DNA of 13,900 bases from Bacillota bacterium (GTDB lineage Bacteria > Bacillota > Clostridia > Peptostreptococcales > Anaerovoracaceae), in NCBI GenBank assembly GCA_030535715.1, contig JAUNRL010000004.1, forward strand, positions 1 to 13,900. Reading direction: 5' to 3'. This document shows positions 1 through 6,906 of this stretch, piece after piece. A program made the translations under genes and the position numbers. Position 1 is the first letter of the stretch. Every line of letters begins with the position of its first letter. The notes beneath the pieces were generated by a model. That model had not been told where the DNA came from, ran no database searches, and saw only the letters and a list, made by a program, of their open reading frames with translations.

Positions 1-106
1 GGCGCAGTACATCGGTCCGGAGGATGTGATCCTGGTAAAAGCTTCCCGGGGGATGAAGATGGAGACCATCGTGAAAGAACTGACGGACGGAGAAGAGTGG
101 AAATGA
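1..106 (+). CDS. murF: UDP-MurNAc-tripeptide--D-Ala-D-Ala ligase MurF, C-terminal end (5' truncated)
   Basis: Only the last 34 codons are present, read in frame from base 2 to the TGA at 104-106. The visible peptide contains VILVKASRGMKMETIVKEL, which matches the conserved end of MurF ligases (the LVKGSRGMxME-type segment of the C-terminal Rossmann-like domain). MurF is the cytoplasmic ATP-dependent ligase that adds D-Ala-D-Ala to UDP-MurNAc-tripeptide, the last cytoplasmic step of the precursor peptide. The stop codon overlaps the mraY start in an ATGA arrangement at 103-106, so the two are probably translationally coupled. Position directly before mraY is the normal dcw order (murE-murF-mraY-murD). 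Identification rests on a short segment plus context, but both agree. Confidence 0.88.
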   Translation, partial: AQYIGPEDVILVKASRGMKMETIVKELTDGEEWK

Positions 107-1110
107 CGGGAATTATCATCGGCACCGCCGCGATTGCCTTTTTTCTGGCGGTGACAGCAACAAAATACGAGATCCCCTTCCTGCGCAGGAAGGCCGGACA
201 GAATATACGGGAAGAGGGACTGAAATCCCATTACGCCAAGGCGGGCACGCCCAGCATGGGCGGCATCAGCATCATCGCCGGCACCTTTTTCGCGGCGCTG
301 ATATCCAACATCGGCGCTTCCGCGGCCTGGGGCATGAATCCGGGAAACGTGACGGCCATTCTGCTGGTGTTCCTGGGCTTCGGCCTGGTAGGTTTTGTGG
401 ATGATTATCTGAAGGTGATCAAGAAACAGAACGAGGGACTGAAGGTGAAGCCCAAGTTCGCCCTGCAGCTGGTCATTGCCCTGGCTTTCGGTATCCTGTT
501 CCGGATGATCTCCGAGCAGGGCAGCCAGGTGTACATCCCCGGCGCGGATTTTTGGGTGGACTTCGGCATTCTCTATGTTCCCATCGTGGTCTTCGCCATC
601 CTGGCCATGACCAACGCGGTCAATCTCACCGACGGGCTGGACGGACTGGCCTCCGGCGTCACGGCGCTGGTCTCCGCGGCCTTCGTCGTTTCCGGCGTCC
701 TGTTTTCCTATATGGCTTCCGGTGTCGACATCGAAGTCATTCCCAGCATCCTGTTCTTCGCGGCTCTGTGCGGAGGATGCCTGGGCTTCCTGGTGTTCAA
801 TAAGAACCCCGCGAAGATCTTCATGGGAGACACGGGGTCTCTGGCACTGGGCGGAGGGGTGGCTGCGGCAGCCATCGTCATGAAGTTGGAGTTGCTTTTG
901 CTGGTCATCGGCCTGCTCTATGTGATCGAGGCGCTGTCGGTGGTCATGCAGGTGGGCTATTTCAAGATGACACACGGTAAGCGGATTTTCCGGATGGCAC
1001 CCATTCATCATCATTTCGAGATGTGTGGCATGAAGGAGACCCGGGTGGTCGGCGCCTTCTGGGTGTTCACTGCGGTTTGCTGCATCATCGGCATACTGGT
1101 GCTCATCTGA
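103..1110 (+). CDS. mraY: Phospho-N-acetylmuramoyl-pentapeptide-transferase MraY
   Basis: MraY is the polytopic membrane enzyme that transfers phospho-MurNAc-pentapeptide from UDP to undecaprenyl phosphate, giving lipid I. With the ATG at 103 the protein has 335 residues, a little below the 320-360 family range's middle. Family signatures are all visible: DDYLK (about 100-104), NLTDGLDGLASG (about 174-185), FMGDTGSLALGG (about 240-251) and the histidine motif PIHHHFE (about 300-306). Hydrophobic segments recur along the whole length, consistent with about ten membrane helices. I prefer ATG 103 over the upstream in-frame GTG at 97, because the purine-rich GGAGAAGAG at 89-97 lies at a usable distance from 103 but would overlap the GTG. 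The start overlaps the murF stop by 4 bases; murD follows after 29 bases. No missing catalytic residue was seen. Confidence 0.97.
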   Translation: MTGIIIGTAAIAFFLAVTATKYEIPFLRRKAGQNIREEGLKSHYAKAGTPSMGGISIIAGTFFAALISNIGASAAWGMNPGNVTAILLVFLGFGLVGFVDDYLKVIKKQNEGLKVKPKFALQLVIALAFGILFRMISEQGSQVYIPGADFWVDFGILYVPIVVFAILAMTNAVNLTDGLDGLASGVTALVSAAFVVSGVLFSYMASGVDIEVIPSILFFAALCGGCLGFLVFNKNPAKIFMGDTGSLALGGGVAAAAIVMKLELLLLVIGLLYVIEALSVVMQVGYFKMTHGKRIFRMAPIHHHFEMCGMKETRVVGAFWVFTAVCCIIGILVLI

Positions 1111-1139
1111 GGCAGACGGAATAAGGAACGGGCAGAGAC

Positions 1140-2522
1140 ATGAACAACGAACTGAAGAACAAGAAGATACTGGTGGTCGGCATGGGCCGCAGTGGAATCG
1201 CCGCCATGGAGACGGCGCTGTCGCTGGGGGCGGAGGTGTCCGTGCAGGACAACAAGAGTCTGGAGGAGATTGGTCTGCAGCTGCGGAAAACGCTGGAGGG
1301 CAATCCGGTGAAACCCTGGCTGGGGTGCGTGCCCGAGGACATGGGCGCCTACGATATGATGATTCTGAGCCCCGGTGTGCCCACGGATCTGCCCATGGTG
1401 GAGGAGGCCCGGGCGGCGGGCGTGGAGATCATCGGAGAGCTGGAGCTCGCCTACCGGCTGTGCAAAGGCAACTTCATCGGCATCACCGGCACCAACGGCA
1501 AAACCACGACCACGACGCTGGTGGGGGAAATCTACAAGGCAGCGGGCAGAGAGACCTACGTGGTGGGCAACATCGGCGTGGCCGTGCTGTCCGGTGCGCG
1601 AGAGGCTTCGGTCGACGGCTGGCTGGTGACCGAAATCAGCAGCTTTCAGCTGGAGACCACAGAGGAGTTCCGCCCGGAGGTGTCGGCGATTCTCAATCTG
1701 ACGCCGGATCATCTCAACCGCCACAAAACAATGGAAAATTATGGAAAAGCCAAGGCGAGGATCTTCCTGCGTCAGAGCCGGGATCAGTACTGCGTGATCA
1801 ACGCCGACGATCCGGAATGCTTCGCGCTGACGGAAGGATGCCCGGCGACCGTCGTGCCCTTCAGCCGGCGGAAGGAACTGGCCTTCGGCGCTTTCGTCAG
1901 AGACGGGGTGATCATGATCCGGGATCAGGAGGGACGGGAGATTTCTTTCTGCCGGGCCGATGAACTGAAGATTCCCGGATCACACAATCTGGAAAACGCT
2001 CTGGCAGCGACAGCCATCGCGCATTTCGGCGGCATCGGTCGTGAGACCATTACCGAAACGCTCCGGACGTTCGCGGGTGTCGCCCACCGGATCGAGCTGG
2101 TCCGCCAGATCGGCGGGGTACGATTCGTCAACGACTCCAAGGGGACCAATACGGATGCGGCCATCAAGGCCATCGAGGCCATGAAGGAAAACATCATCCT
2201 GATCGCCGGCGGTTACGACAAGAAGGCAGATTTCACGCCGCTGATCGAGGCCTTTGACGGACGGGTGAAAAAAGCAATCCTGATGGGCGAGACAGCGCCC
2301 ATCATCCAGAAGACGGCGGAGAAGATGGGATTTACGGAAACGGAGATCTGCTCCGGATTGGAGGAATGCGTGGTACGCGCGTGGGAAAGCGCCAGCCCGG
2401 GAGATGTGGTGCTCCTGTCGCCGGCGTGCGCCAGCTGGGATATGTACGATAATTTCGAGCAGAGAGGGGAGCATTTCAGAACATGCGCAGAAAGATTGCC
2501 CTACCAGGCGGTGACAATCTGA
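1140..2522 (+). CDS. murD: UDP-N-acetylmuramoyl-L-alanine--D-glutamate ligase MurD
   Basis: MurD is the cytoplasmic ATP-dependent ligase adding D-glutamate to UDP-MurNAc-L-Ala. The 460-residue length is typical. The N-terminal Rossmann-like UDP-binding domain begins KKILVVGMGRSGIAA (8-22). The central ATPase domain has the P-loop GITGTNGKTTTT (114-125), then SSFQLE (167-172), LNLTPDHLNRH (185-195) and a lysine in YGKAKARIF (about K205) that lines up with the carbamoylated lysine of Mur ligases. SHNLENALAA (281-290), HRIE (317-320) and NDSKGTN (331-337) open the C-terminal domain, which ends in LSPACASWDMYDNFEQRG. A weak AAGGA lies at 1123-1127, 12 bases before the ATG. The last 40 bases overlap the start of ftsW in another frame, suggesting coupled translation. 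Confidence 0.97.
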   Translation: MNNELKNKKILVVGMGRSGIAAMETALSLGAEVSVQDNKSLEEIGLQLRKTLEGNPVKPWLGCVPEDMGAYDMMILSPGVPTDLPMVEEARAAGVEIIGELELAYRLCKGNFIGITGTNGKTTTTTLVGEIYKAAGRETYVVGNIGVAVLSGAREASVDGWLVTEISSFQLETTEEFRPEVSAILNLTPDHLNRHKTMENYGKAKARIFLRQSRDQYCVINADDPECFALTEGCPATVVPFSRRKELAFGAFVRDGVIMIRDQEGREISFCRADELKIPGSHNLENALAATAIAHFGGIGRETITETLRTFAGVAHRIELVRQIGGVRFVNDSKGTNTDAAIKAIEAMKENIILIAGGYDKKADFTPLIEAFDGRVKKAILMGETAPIIQKTAEKMGFTETEICSGLEECVVRAWESASPGDVVLLSPACASWDMYDNFEQRGEHFRTCAERLPYQAVTI

Positions 2523-3631
2523 AAACGGTGGACTTCGGGTTCCTGCTGATCACCCTGATCCTGGTCGCCTTCGGCCTGGTCATGGTATTCAGCGCCAGCT
2601 ACTATTCCTCCATCAGCGTCAACGGCACGCCTTTTTACTATCTCATCCGGGATGGCATCTGGGTATGCGCCGGGCTGATCATGATGTTCATCGGCATGAC
2701 CCTGGACTACCGGAACTACAAAAAGCTGGCTCTGCCCATTATGCTGGCCTGTCTGGCCGCGCTGGTGCTGGTTCTGGTAATCGGCGCCACGAGAAACGGC
2801 GCGACCCGGTGGTTGGCGGTCGGACCGATCACCTTCATGCCCGGGGAATGGGCGAAGCTGGGCATGGTCTTTTTCCTGGCCTGGTTCTTTGGCGAAAAAC
2901 CGGTCAGAGCCCGATCTATCCTCCTGGGTATTCTGCCGGCGGTCATTGTCACCGCGGGGTTTGCGTTTCTGATCATTCGGCAGCCCAACCTGTCCACAGC
3001 CCTGACGGTCTGCGGCATCGCCGTGGCCATGATGCTGGTTGCCGGCATGGACTGGGCGTATGTGGGCGCCGCCGCCGGTCTGGGTGTCGGTGGATTCCTG
3101 TTCATCGTCCTGTTTATGAAGGATACCTACTGGTATGCCCGGATCACCAACTTCACCGATCCTTTCCAGGATATGTACGGGGAAGGATATCAGGTGGCCC
3201 AGTCGCTGCTGGCTCTGGGTTCGGGCGGCCTGACCGGTGTCGGGCTGGGCAGGAGCGTACAGAAGAGCCTGTATCTGCCCGAGCCGCAGAACGACTTCAT
3301 CCTTGCCATCATTGGAGAGGAACTGGGGTTCATCGGCGTCATCGTTCTTCTGATCGTGTACTGTCTGCTGATCTGGCGTGGCATGAGGATCGCCCTAAGG
3401 GCTCCGGACCAGTTCGGTATGCTGCTGGCCTCGGGCGTGGTGATGATGGTGGCGATCCAGGTCATCCTCAATGTGGCGGTCGTAACGGCATCCATGCCGG
3501 CGACGGGAATCAATCTGCCTTTTATCAGCTACGGCGGAAACGGACTGCTGATGTTCATGTTTTCCGCGGGCGTGCTGCTGAATATATCCAAACAGGAAAC
3601 GAGAATCCGAGAAGCGGAGAGCGGGGGTTGA
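2483..3631 (+). CDS. ftsW: SEDS peptidoglycan polymerase FtsW (SpoVE-like)
   Basis: A SEDS-family glycan polymerase of 382 residues with about ten predicted membrane segments, beginning at residues 17-39 (DFGFLLITLILVAFGLVMVFSAS). Family motifs seen: NGATRWLAVGPITFMPGEWAK (about 105-125; most relatives have PSE where this has PGE), QPNLSTAL (167-174), GEGYQVAQSLLALGSGGLTG (233-252) and LPEPQNDFILAIIGEELG (265-282). The aspartate in QNDFI (D271) aligns with the essential aspartate known in RodA/FtsW. SISYGG-type ending PFISYGGNGL is at 346-355. FtsW polymerises lipid II at the septum with a partner class B PBP. In Clostridia the copy between murD and murG is sometimes called SpoVE, and sequence alone does not separate the two roles. 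The ATG at 2483 lies within murD; GGGGAG at 2465-2470 precedes it by 12 bases, and no good later start exists. Confidence 0.93.
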   Translation: MRRKIALPGGDNLKTVDFGFLLITLILVAFGLVMVFSASYYSSISVNGTPFYYLIRDGIWVCAGLIMMFIGMTLDYRNYKKLALPIMLACLAALVLVLVIGATRNGATRWLAVGPITFMPGEWAKLGMVFFLAWFFGEKPVRARSILLGILPAVIVTAGFAFLIIRQPNLSTALTVCGIAVAMMLVAGMDWAYVGAAAGLGVGGFLFIVLFMKDTYWYARITNFTDPFQDMYGEGYQVAQSLLALGSGGLTGVGLGRSVQKSLYLPEPQNDFILAIIGEELGFIGVIVLLIVYCLLIWRGMRIALRAPDQFGMLLASGVVMMVAIQVILNVAVVTASMPATGINLPFISYGGNGLLMFMFSAGVLLNISKQETRIREAESGG

Positions 3632-3635
3632 TGTC

Positions 3636-4745
3636 ATGAAGATCATGATGACCGGCGGAGGAACCGGCGGACATATTTATCCGGCCATCGCCATCGCGGA
3701 TGAGATGAAGAGCCGGATGGAGGATGCGGAGATTCTGTTCGTGGGAGCGGAAATCGGCATGGAAAAGGACATCGTGCCGGAGAGCGGTTACGAGATCGCG
3801 CTGATCAGCGCCGATGGATTCGGCCGCAATCTGCGGGCCAATGCCCGGGCGGCAAAGCGGGTGCTGAAGGGACGGCAGCAGGCGAAGGAACTGATCCGGT
3901 TCTTCGCGCCGGACGTGGTCATCGGAACCGGCGGCTATGCCAGCGCGCCGGTGGTTTCCGCGGCGGGACGCAGCGGCATCCCCACCTACATTCACGAACA
4001 GAACGCCATCCCCGGGAAGACGAACAAGTTCCTGGGCAGAAAAGCGAGGAAGATCTTTCTCGGATTTTCCCGGGCAGGCGAGTTTTTCCGGGATCCAGGG
4101 AAGCATGTGCTGACGGGAAATCCGGTGCGGAAGGAATTCGCCGGTCTGGACAGGGAAGAGATCCGGCGGCGGCTGGGCATCCCGGAAGATCACTTCGTGG
4201 TGCTGGCTTTTGGCGGAAGCCAGGGCGCCGGACGGCTGAACCGGGAGATGGTTCGCGTGATCGAAAAGCATGCCGGCGATCCGGCCTTTCATGTGCTTCT
4301 GGGTACGGGCAGCTACTATTACGATGCCGTGCTGACGGAGCTGGCGGAAAAGGGGATCCGTCCCGGAGAGAATATTCGGGTCATGGAATACATTCACAAT
4401 ATGGCGGAGCTCTTGGGCGCCAGTGATCTGGTGATCAGCCGCAGCGGGGCGCTCACCGTGGCCGAAGTGACAGCCTGCGGCGTGCCGGCCATCTTCGTGC
4501 CCTTTCCCCGGGCGACGGAGAACCATCAGTACTACAATGCCCTGAGCGTGTCCAGCGCCGGCGGAGCGCTGATCATTGAGGAAGAGAAACTGGATATGGA
4601 GCGGATGAACAACGAGATCGACCGGCTGCGGAGCAATCCTGCCCGACTTGCCGGTATGCGGGAAAAGTGCGCATCCTGTGGCACGATCCGTGCGGCGGAG
4701 AAGATCTGCGATACCGTTCTGGCGGATTACCGCAGACGGATCTGA
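3636..4745 (+). CDS. murG: UDP-GlcNAc:lipid I N-acetylglucosaminyltransferase MurG
   Basis: MurG is the peripheral membrane GT-B (family 28) glycosyltransferase that converts lipid I to lipid II on the cytoplasmic face. The length of 369 residues is normal. The N-terminal glycine loop GGGTGGHIYPAIAIA is at 7-21, followed by IGTGGYASAPV (96-106), HEQNAIPGKTN (120-130) and GNPVR (161-165). The C-terminal UDP-GlcNAc domain shows AFGGSQGA (191-198), the acceptor/donor motif SRSGALTVAE (268-277) and PFPRATENHQ (289-298). The gene begins 4 bases after the ftsW stop, with a G-rich GCGGGGG at 3621-3627 as the likely ribosome-binding site. An out-of-frame ATG at 3631 is unused. Murein genes murB and murC, which often follow murG, are absent here; ftsQ follows after 20 bases. 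Confidence 0.97.
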   Translation: MKIMMTGGGTGGHIYPAIAIADEMKSRMEDAEILFVGAEIGMEKDIVPESGYEIALISADGFGRNLRANARAAKRVLKGRQQAKELIRFFAPDVVIGTGGYASAPVVSAAGRSGIPTYIHEQNAIPGKTNKFLGRKARKIFLGFSRAGEFFRDPGKHVLTGNPVRKEFAGLDREEIRRRLGIPEDHFVVLAFGGSQGAGRLNREMVRVIEKHAGDPAFHVLLGTGSYYYDAVLTELAEKGIRPGENIRVMEYIHNMAELLGASDLVISRSGALTVAEVTACGVPAIFVPFPRATENHQYYNALSVSSAGGALIIEEEKLDMERMNNEIDRLRSNPARLAGMREKCASCGTIRAAEKICDTVLADYRRRI

Positions 4746-4761
4746 ATAAGGCTGAATAAGG
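4742..4761 (+). repeat. Perfect 10-bp tandem duplication spanning murG stop and ftsQ ribosome-binding site
   Basis: CTGAATAAGG occurs twice back to back, at 4742-4751 and 4752-4761. The first copy contains the murG stop codon (TGA 4743-4745). The second supplies the AAGGAG at 4758-4763 in front of ftsQ. The simplest reading is a recent slippage duplication. Its effect on ftsQ translation is unknown. Confidence 0.9.
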
Positions 4762-4765
4762 AGAT

Positions 4766-5665
4766 ATGGAAACGAAGGAAACACCGGACAACAGAGAACG
4801 AACGATAGAACCGGAAATGCCGGAAAATCCGGACGAAACGGCGGTTCCGGATTCGGAGGAGACCGCGGCGTCAGAGACGCCGAGCATTTCTGCTGCGCCG
4901 GAAAAACCGAAGAGGCTCCGCAGGCGCAGGCGTCATAAACGGAAACACCGCGTGCTTCGCGTGCTGCTGATTCTTGCCGTCATTGCCGCTGCTGCGGTGG
5001 TGATCAATCTGCCGTATTTTGCGATTCAGAACGTGTCGGTTATTGGCAACCAGCAGGTCAGTGATGCGGAGATCCTGCGGCTGGCGGAAGTCGATGAGGA
5101 ACAGAGCATCTTCGGACTCAATATGCTTCTGGCGAAGCACAGGGTGAAATTGAATCCCTACATCGAATCGGTAAACATCAACCGGAAACTGCCGGACACG
5201 GTGGAAATCATCGTGACGGAGAAACCGGCCTTTGCTCAGCTGGCCACCCTGGAGGAAGAGGAGAAGCCTCGCCGGTATGTGGCTGTTGACAGCGAGGGCA
5301 TCGTGCTGGAGATTTCCGAAAAGAAGATGAAGACGACCTATATCAAGGGTGTAACGGTCACCCGGGCCAGACTGCGGGACAAAGTAGAGGTCAGGGAGGA
5401 GAGCGCCTACAACAAGGCCATGGACATCATCGCCGCCGCCCAGGAAACCGACATGTTCTTCAAGCGGATTTCCATCCGGGGAAGTTGGGTGGAGGTGCGC
5501 ATCTACGGGGATCTGATGTGCGAGGGACGGTGTGCCAACGTGATCAGCACTCTGCGGGCGGGCACGCTGAAAACCGTCGTTTACCGGCTGTATCAGCAGA
5601 ATGTCTCCCGGGGAACGGTAAACGTGGGAGATAATAATTATTGTGCCTTTACGCCGAAAAAGTAA
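4766..5665 (+). CDS. ftsQ: Cell division protein FtsQ/DivIB
   Basis: A bitopic division scaffold of 299 residues. Residues 1-47 are acidic and Pro/Glu/Thr-rich. A dense basic block (KPKRLRRRRRHKRKHR, 48-63) comes directly before a single membrane helix (about 64-82), giving an N-in topology. The extracytoplasmic POTRA domain starts FAIQNVSVIGNQQVS (85-99) and runs to about 155 (PDTVEIIVTEKPAFA), followed by a beta-rich FtsQ/DivIB domain. The family recruits FtsL/FtsB(DivIC) and septal synthases. The start is slightly awkward: AAGGAG at 4758-4763 leaves only 2 bases before the ATG, while the first AAGG of the tandem repeat is 14 bases away. The next in-frame ATG (4817) has no ribosome-binding site, so 4766 remains best. 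Position between murG and ftsZ fits. Assignment is by architecture and context, as this family diverges fast. Confidence 0.9.
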   Translation: METKETPDNRERTIEPEMPENPDETAVPDSEETAASETPSISAAPEKPKRLRRRRRHKRKHRVLRVLLILAVIAAAAVVINLPYFAIQNVSVIGNQQVSDAEILRLAEVDEEQSIFGLNMLLAKHRVKLNPYIESVNINRKLPDTVEIIVTEKPAFAQLATLEEEEKPRRYVAVDSEGIVLEISEKKMKTTYIKGVTVTRARLRDKVEVREESAYNKAMDIIAAAQETDMFFKRISIRGSWVEVRIYGDLMCEGRCANVISTLRAGTLKTVVYRLYQQNVSRGTVNVGDNNYCAFTPKK

Positions 5666-5676
5666 TGTGATATACT
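5648..5676 (+). promoter_or_regulatory. Candidate sigma-A extended -10 promoter for ftsZ
   Basis: TATACT at 5671-5676 is preceded by TG at 5668-5669 with one base between (extended -10 pattern). TTTACG at 5648-5653 lies exactly 17 bases upstream and matches 4 of 6 positions of TTGACA. The -35 lies in the last codons of ftsQ. A start near 5683 would give a leader of about 35 bases before ftsZ. This spacer is strikingly AT-rich against its GC-rich surroundings. The promoter is inferred from sequence only. Confidence 0.6.
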
Positions 5677-5701
5677 ATATATAGTTTTTTAAAGGAATGA
5701 C

Positions 5702-5707
5702 GGGAGG
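5702..5707 (+). promoter_or_regulatory. ftsZ ribosome-binding site that fixes the start
   Basis: GGGAGG lies 10 bases before the ATG at 5718. An upstream in-frame ATG at 5697 would sit before this site and add seven residues (MTGGFST) unlike the FtsZ family, so 5718 is chosen. Confidence 0.85.
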
Positions 5708-5717
5708 TTTTTCAACA

Positions 5718-6824
5718 ATGCTGCAATTTGAGGTTAATGAATCCAAAATTCAGGAAATAAAGGTCATCGGTGTCGGCGGCGGTGGCTGTAATGCGATCAA
5801 CCGGATGATCGAAGCGGGCATGCAGGGCGTGTCCTTCGTGGCGGTCAATACGGACAAGCAGGCACTGCAGAGAAACCGGTCCGAAACGAAGATACAGATC
5901 GGAGAGAAACTGACGAAGGGACTCGGCGCCGGCGGAAATCCCGAAATCGGACAGAAGTCCGCCGAGGAGAATCTGGAGGATCTGCAGAAGTTCATCGCCG
6001 GGTCCGACATGGTGTTCATCACCTGCGGCATGGGTGGTGGAACGGGTACAGGAGCTGCGCCCATCATCGCCAAGATCGCCAAGGACATGGGCGTTCTGAC
6101 GGTCGGCGTAGTGACGAAACCCTTCAAGTTTGAAGGAAAGAAGAGAGGCGAACATGCCGAACTGGGCATCAAGTTCCTGAAGAAATATGTCGATTCTCTG
6201 GTGGTCGTTCCTAACGACAAACTGCTGGAGACGGTTCAGGAAGAGACGTCGCTGATGGAAGCCTTCAGTATGGCGGATGACGTGCTGCGCCAGGGTGTGC
6301 AGGGCATCTCCGACATCATCGTCGACGACGCGCTGATCAATCTGGACTTCGCCGATGTGACCACCATCATGAAGGACAGAGGGATTGTCCACATGGGCGT
6401 CGGACACGGAAGTGGCGAGAACAAGCTGACCGATGCGGTGAGCAATGCGGTCAACAGCCCGCTGCTGGAGACCAAGATCTCCGGCGCCAGAGCCGTGCTG
6501 ATCAACATCACCGGCGGAAGAAATCTGACCATGTTCGACGTGGACAAGGTGGCTACTCAGATCGAGGAGGAGGCGGACAACAACGCCATCATTATTCTGG
6601 GCGCATCCATTAAGGAAGAGATGCAGGATGAAATCGCCATCACCGTCATCGCGGCCGGCTTCGAACGCGCCCCCGGCGCGACGGCCAGAAGCGCCATCGA
6701 TGACACGGTCATTCCAACCGGTAAGGACAGGGATACCTACCACGGCGCCCCGGCGGAGGAACGTCACACGGCTTCCTTCGAGAAGGTGCCCGGCATGGAT
6801 ATTCCGGATTTCCTGAAGAGATAA
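5718..6824 (+). CDS. ftsZ: Cell division GTPase FtsZ
   Basis: The tubulin-like GTPase that forms the division ring, 368 residues from the ATG at 5718. The N-terminus MLQFEVN resembles Bacillus FtsZ (MLEFETN). The nucleotide-binding loop [14 protein letters not shown] is at 17-30; the tubulin signature [10 protein letters not shown] is at 104-113; the T7 catalytic loop NLDFADV is at 208-214. A linker of about 40 residues (from about 318) leads to the C-terminal peptide MDIPDFLKR (360-368), the docking site for partners such as FtsA, SepF or ZapA-like factors; the protein stops right after it, without the basic tail seen in Bacillus. Two cysteines near the nucleotide pocket (C24, C103) replace residues that are usually small or Asn/Ala. 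No ftsA is seen in the window. A private promoter is likely at 5648-5676. Confidence 0.98.
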   Translation: MLQFEVNESKIQEIKVIGVGGGGCNAINRMIEAGMQGVSFVAVNTDKQALQRNRSETKIQIGEKLTKGLGAGGNPEIGQKSAEENLEDLQKFIAGSDMVFITCGMGGGTGTGAAPIIAKIAKDMGVLTVGVVTKPFKFEGKKRGEHAELGIKFLKKYVDSLVVVPNDKLLETVQEETSLMEAFSMADDVLRQGVQGISDIIVDDALINLDFADVTTIMKDRGIVHMGVGHGSGENKLTDAVSNAVNSPLLETKISGARAVLINITGGRNLTMFDVDKVATQIEEEADNNAIIILGASIKEEMQDEIAITVIAAGFERAPGATARSAIDDTVIPTGKDRDTYHGAPAEERHTASFEKVPGMDIPDFLKR

Positions 6825-6848
6825 CCGCAGCGAAAGCTGAATATTATG

Positions 6849-6874
6849 CAATAGCCGGTGCATGCCGGCTATTG
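6849..6874 (+). terminator. Perfect 10-bp stem-loop after ftsZ; imperfect terminator candidate
   Basis: CAATAGCCGG at 6849-6858 pairs perfectly with CCGGCTATTG at 6865-6874 around the 6-base loop TGCATG. It lies 24 bases after the ftsZ stop, in the 82-base gap before the methyltransferase. No T-run follows (next bases ATGCATTATCC), so it is not a standard intrinsic terminator. It could instead be an mRNA 3'-end stabiliser, a weak or factor-assisted terminator, or, as a near-symmetric DNA site, an operator. Confidence 0.4.
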
Positions 6875-6906
6875 ATGCATTATCCGATTCGTCGTTACCA
6901 GAGAGA

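Noticed and set aside
3555..4784. Minus-strand open frame of 409 codons opposite murG
   Set aside because: Spans the ends of ftsW and ftsQ and all of murG, which carries every expected motif; no ribosome-binding site or family resemblance seen.
5674..5690. Palindrome ACTATATATAGT followed by TTTTTT as an intrinsic terminator after ftsQ
   Set aside because: Allowing a minimal loop leaves a stem of only about four A/T-rich pairs, too weak to terminate. The sequence is better explained by the -10 region of an ftsZ promoter.
6842..6847. TATTAT as a -10 box for the methyltransferase-pheST operon
   Set aside because: It matches 5 of 6 positions, but no -35-like sequence lies 16-18 bases upstream and it is next to the stem-loop; not supportable as a promoter.
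6862..6906. Upstream ATG giving the methyltransferase 15 extra residues
   Set aside because: The ATG lies in the loop/stem of the hairpin, has no ribosome-binding site, and the added residues do not resemble the family N-terminus.
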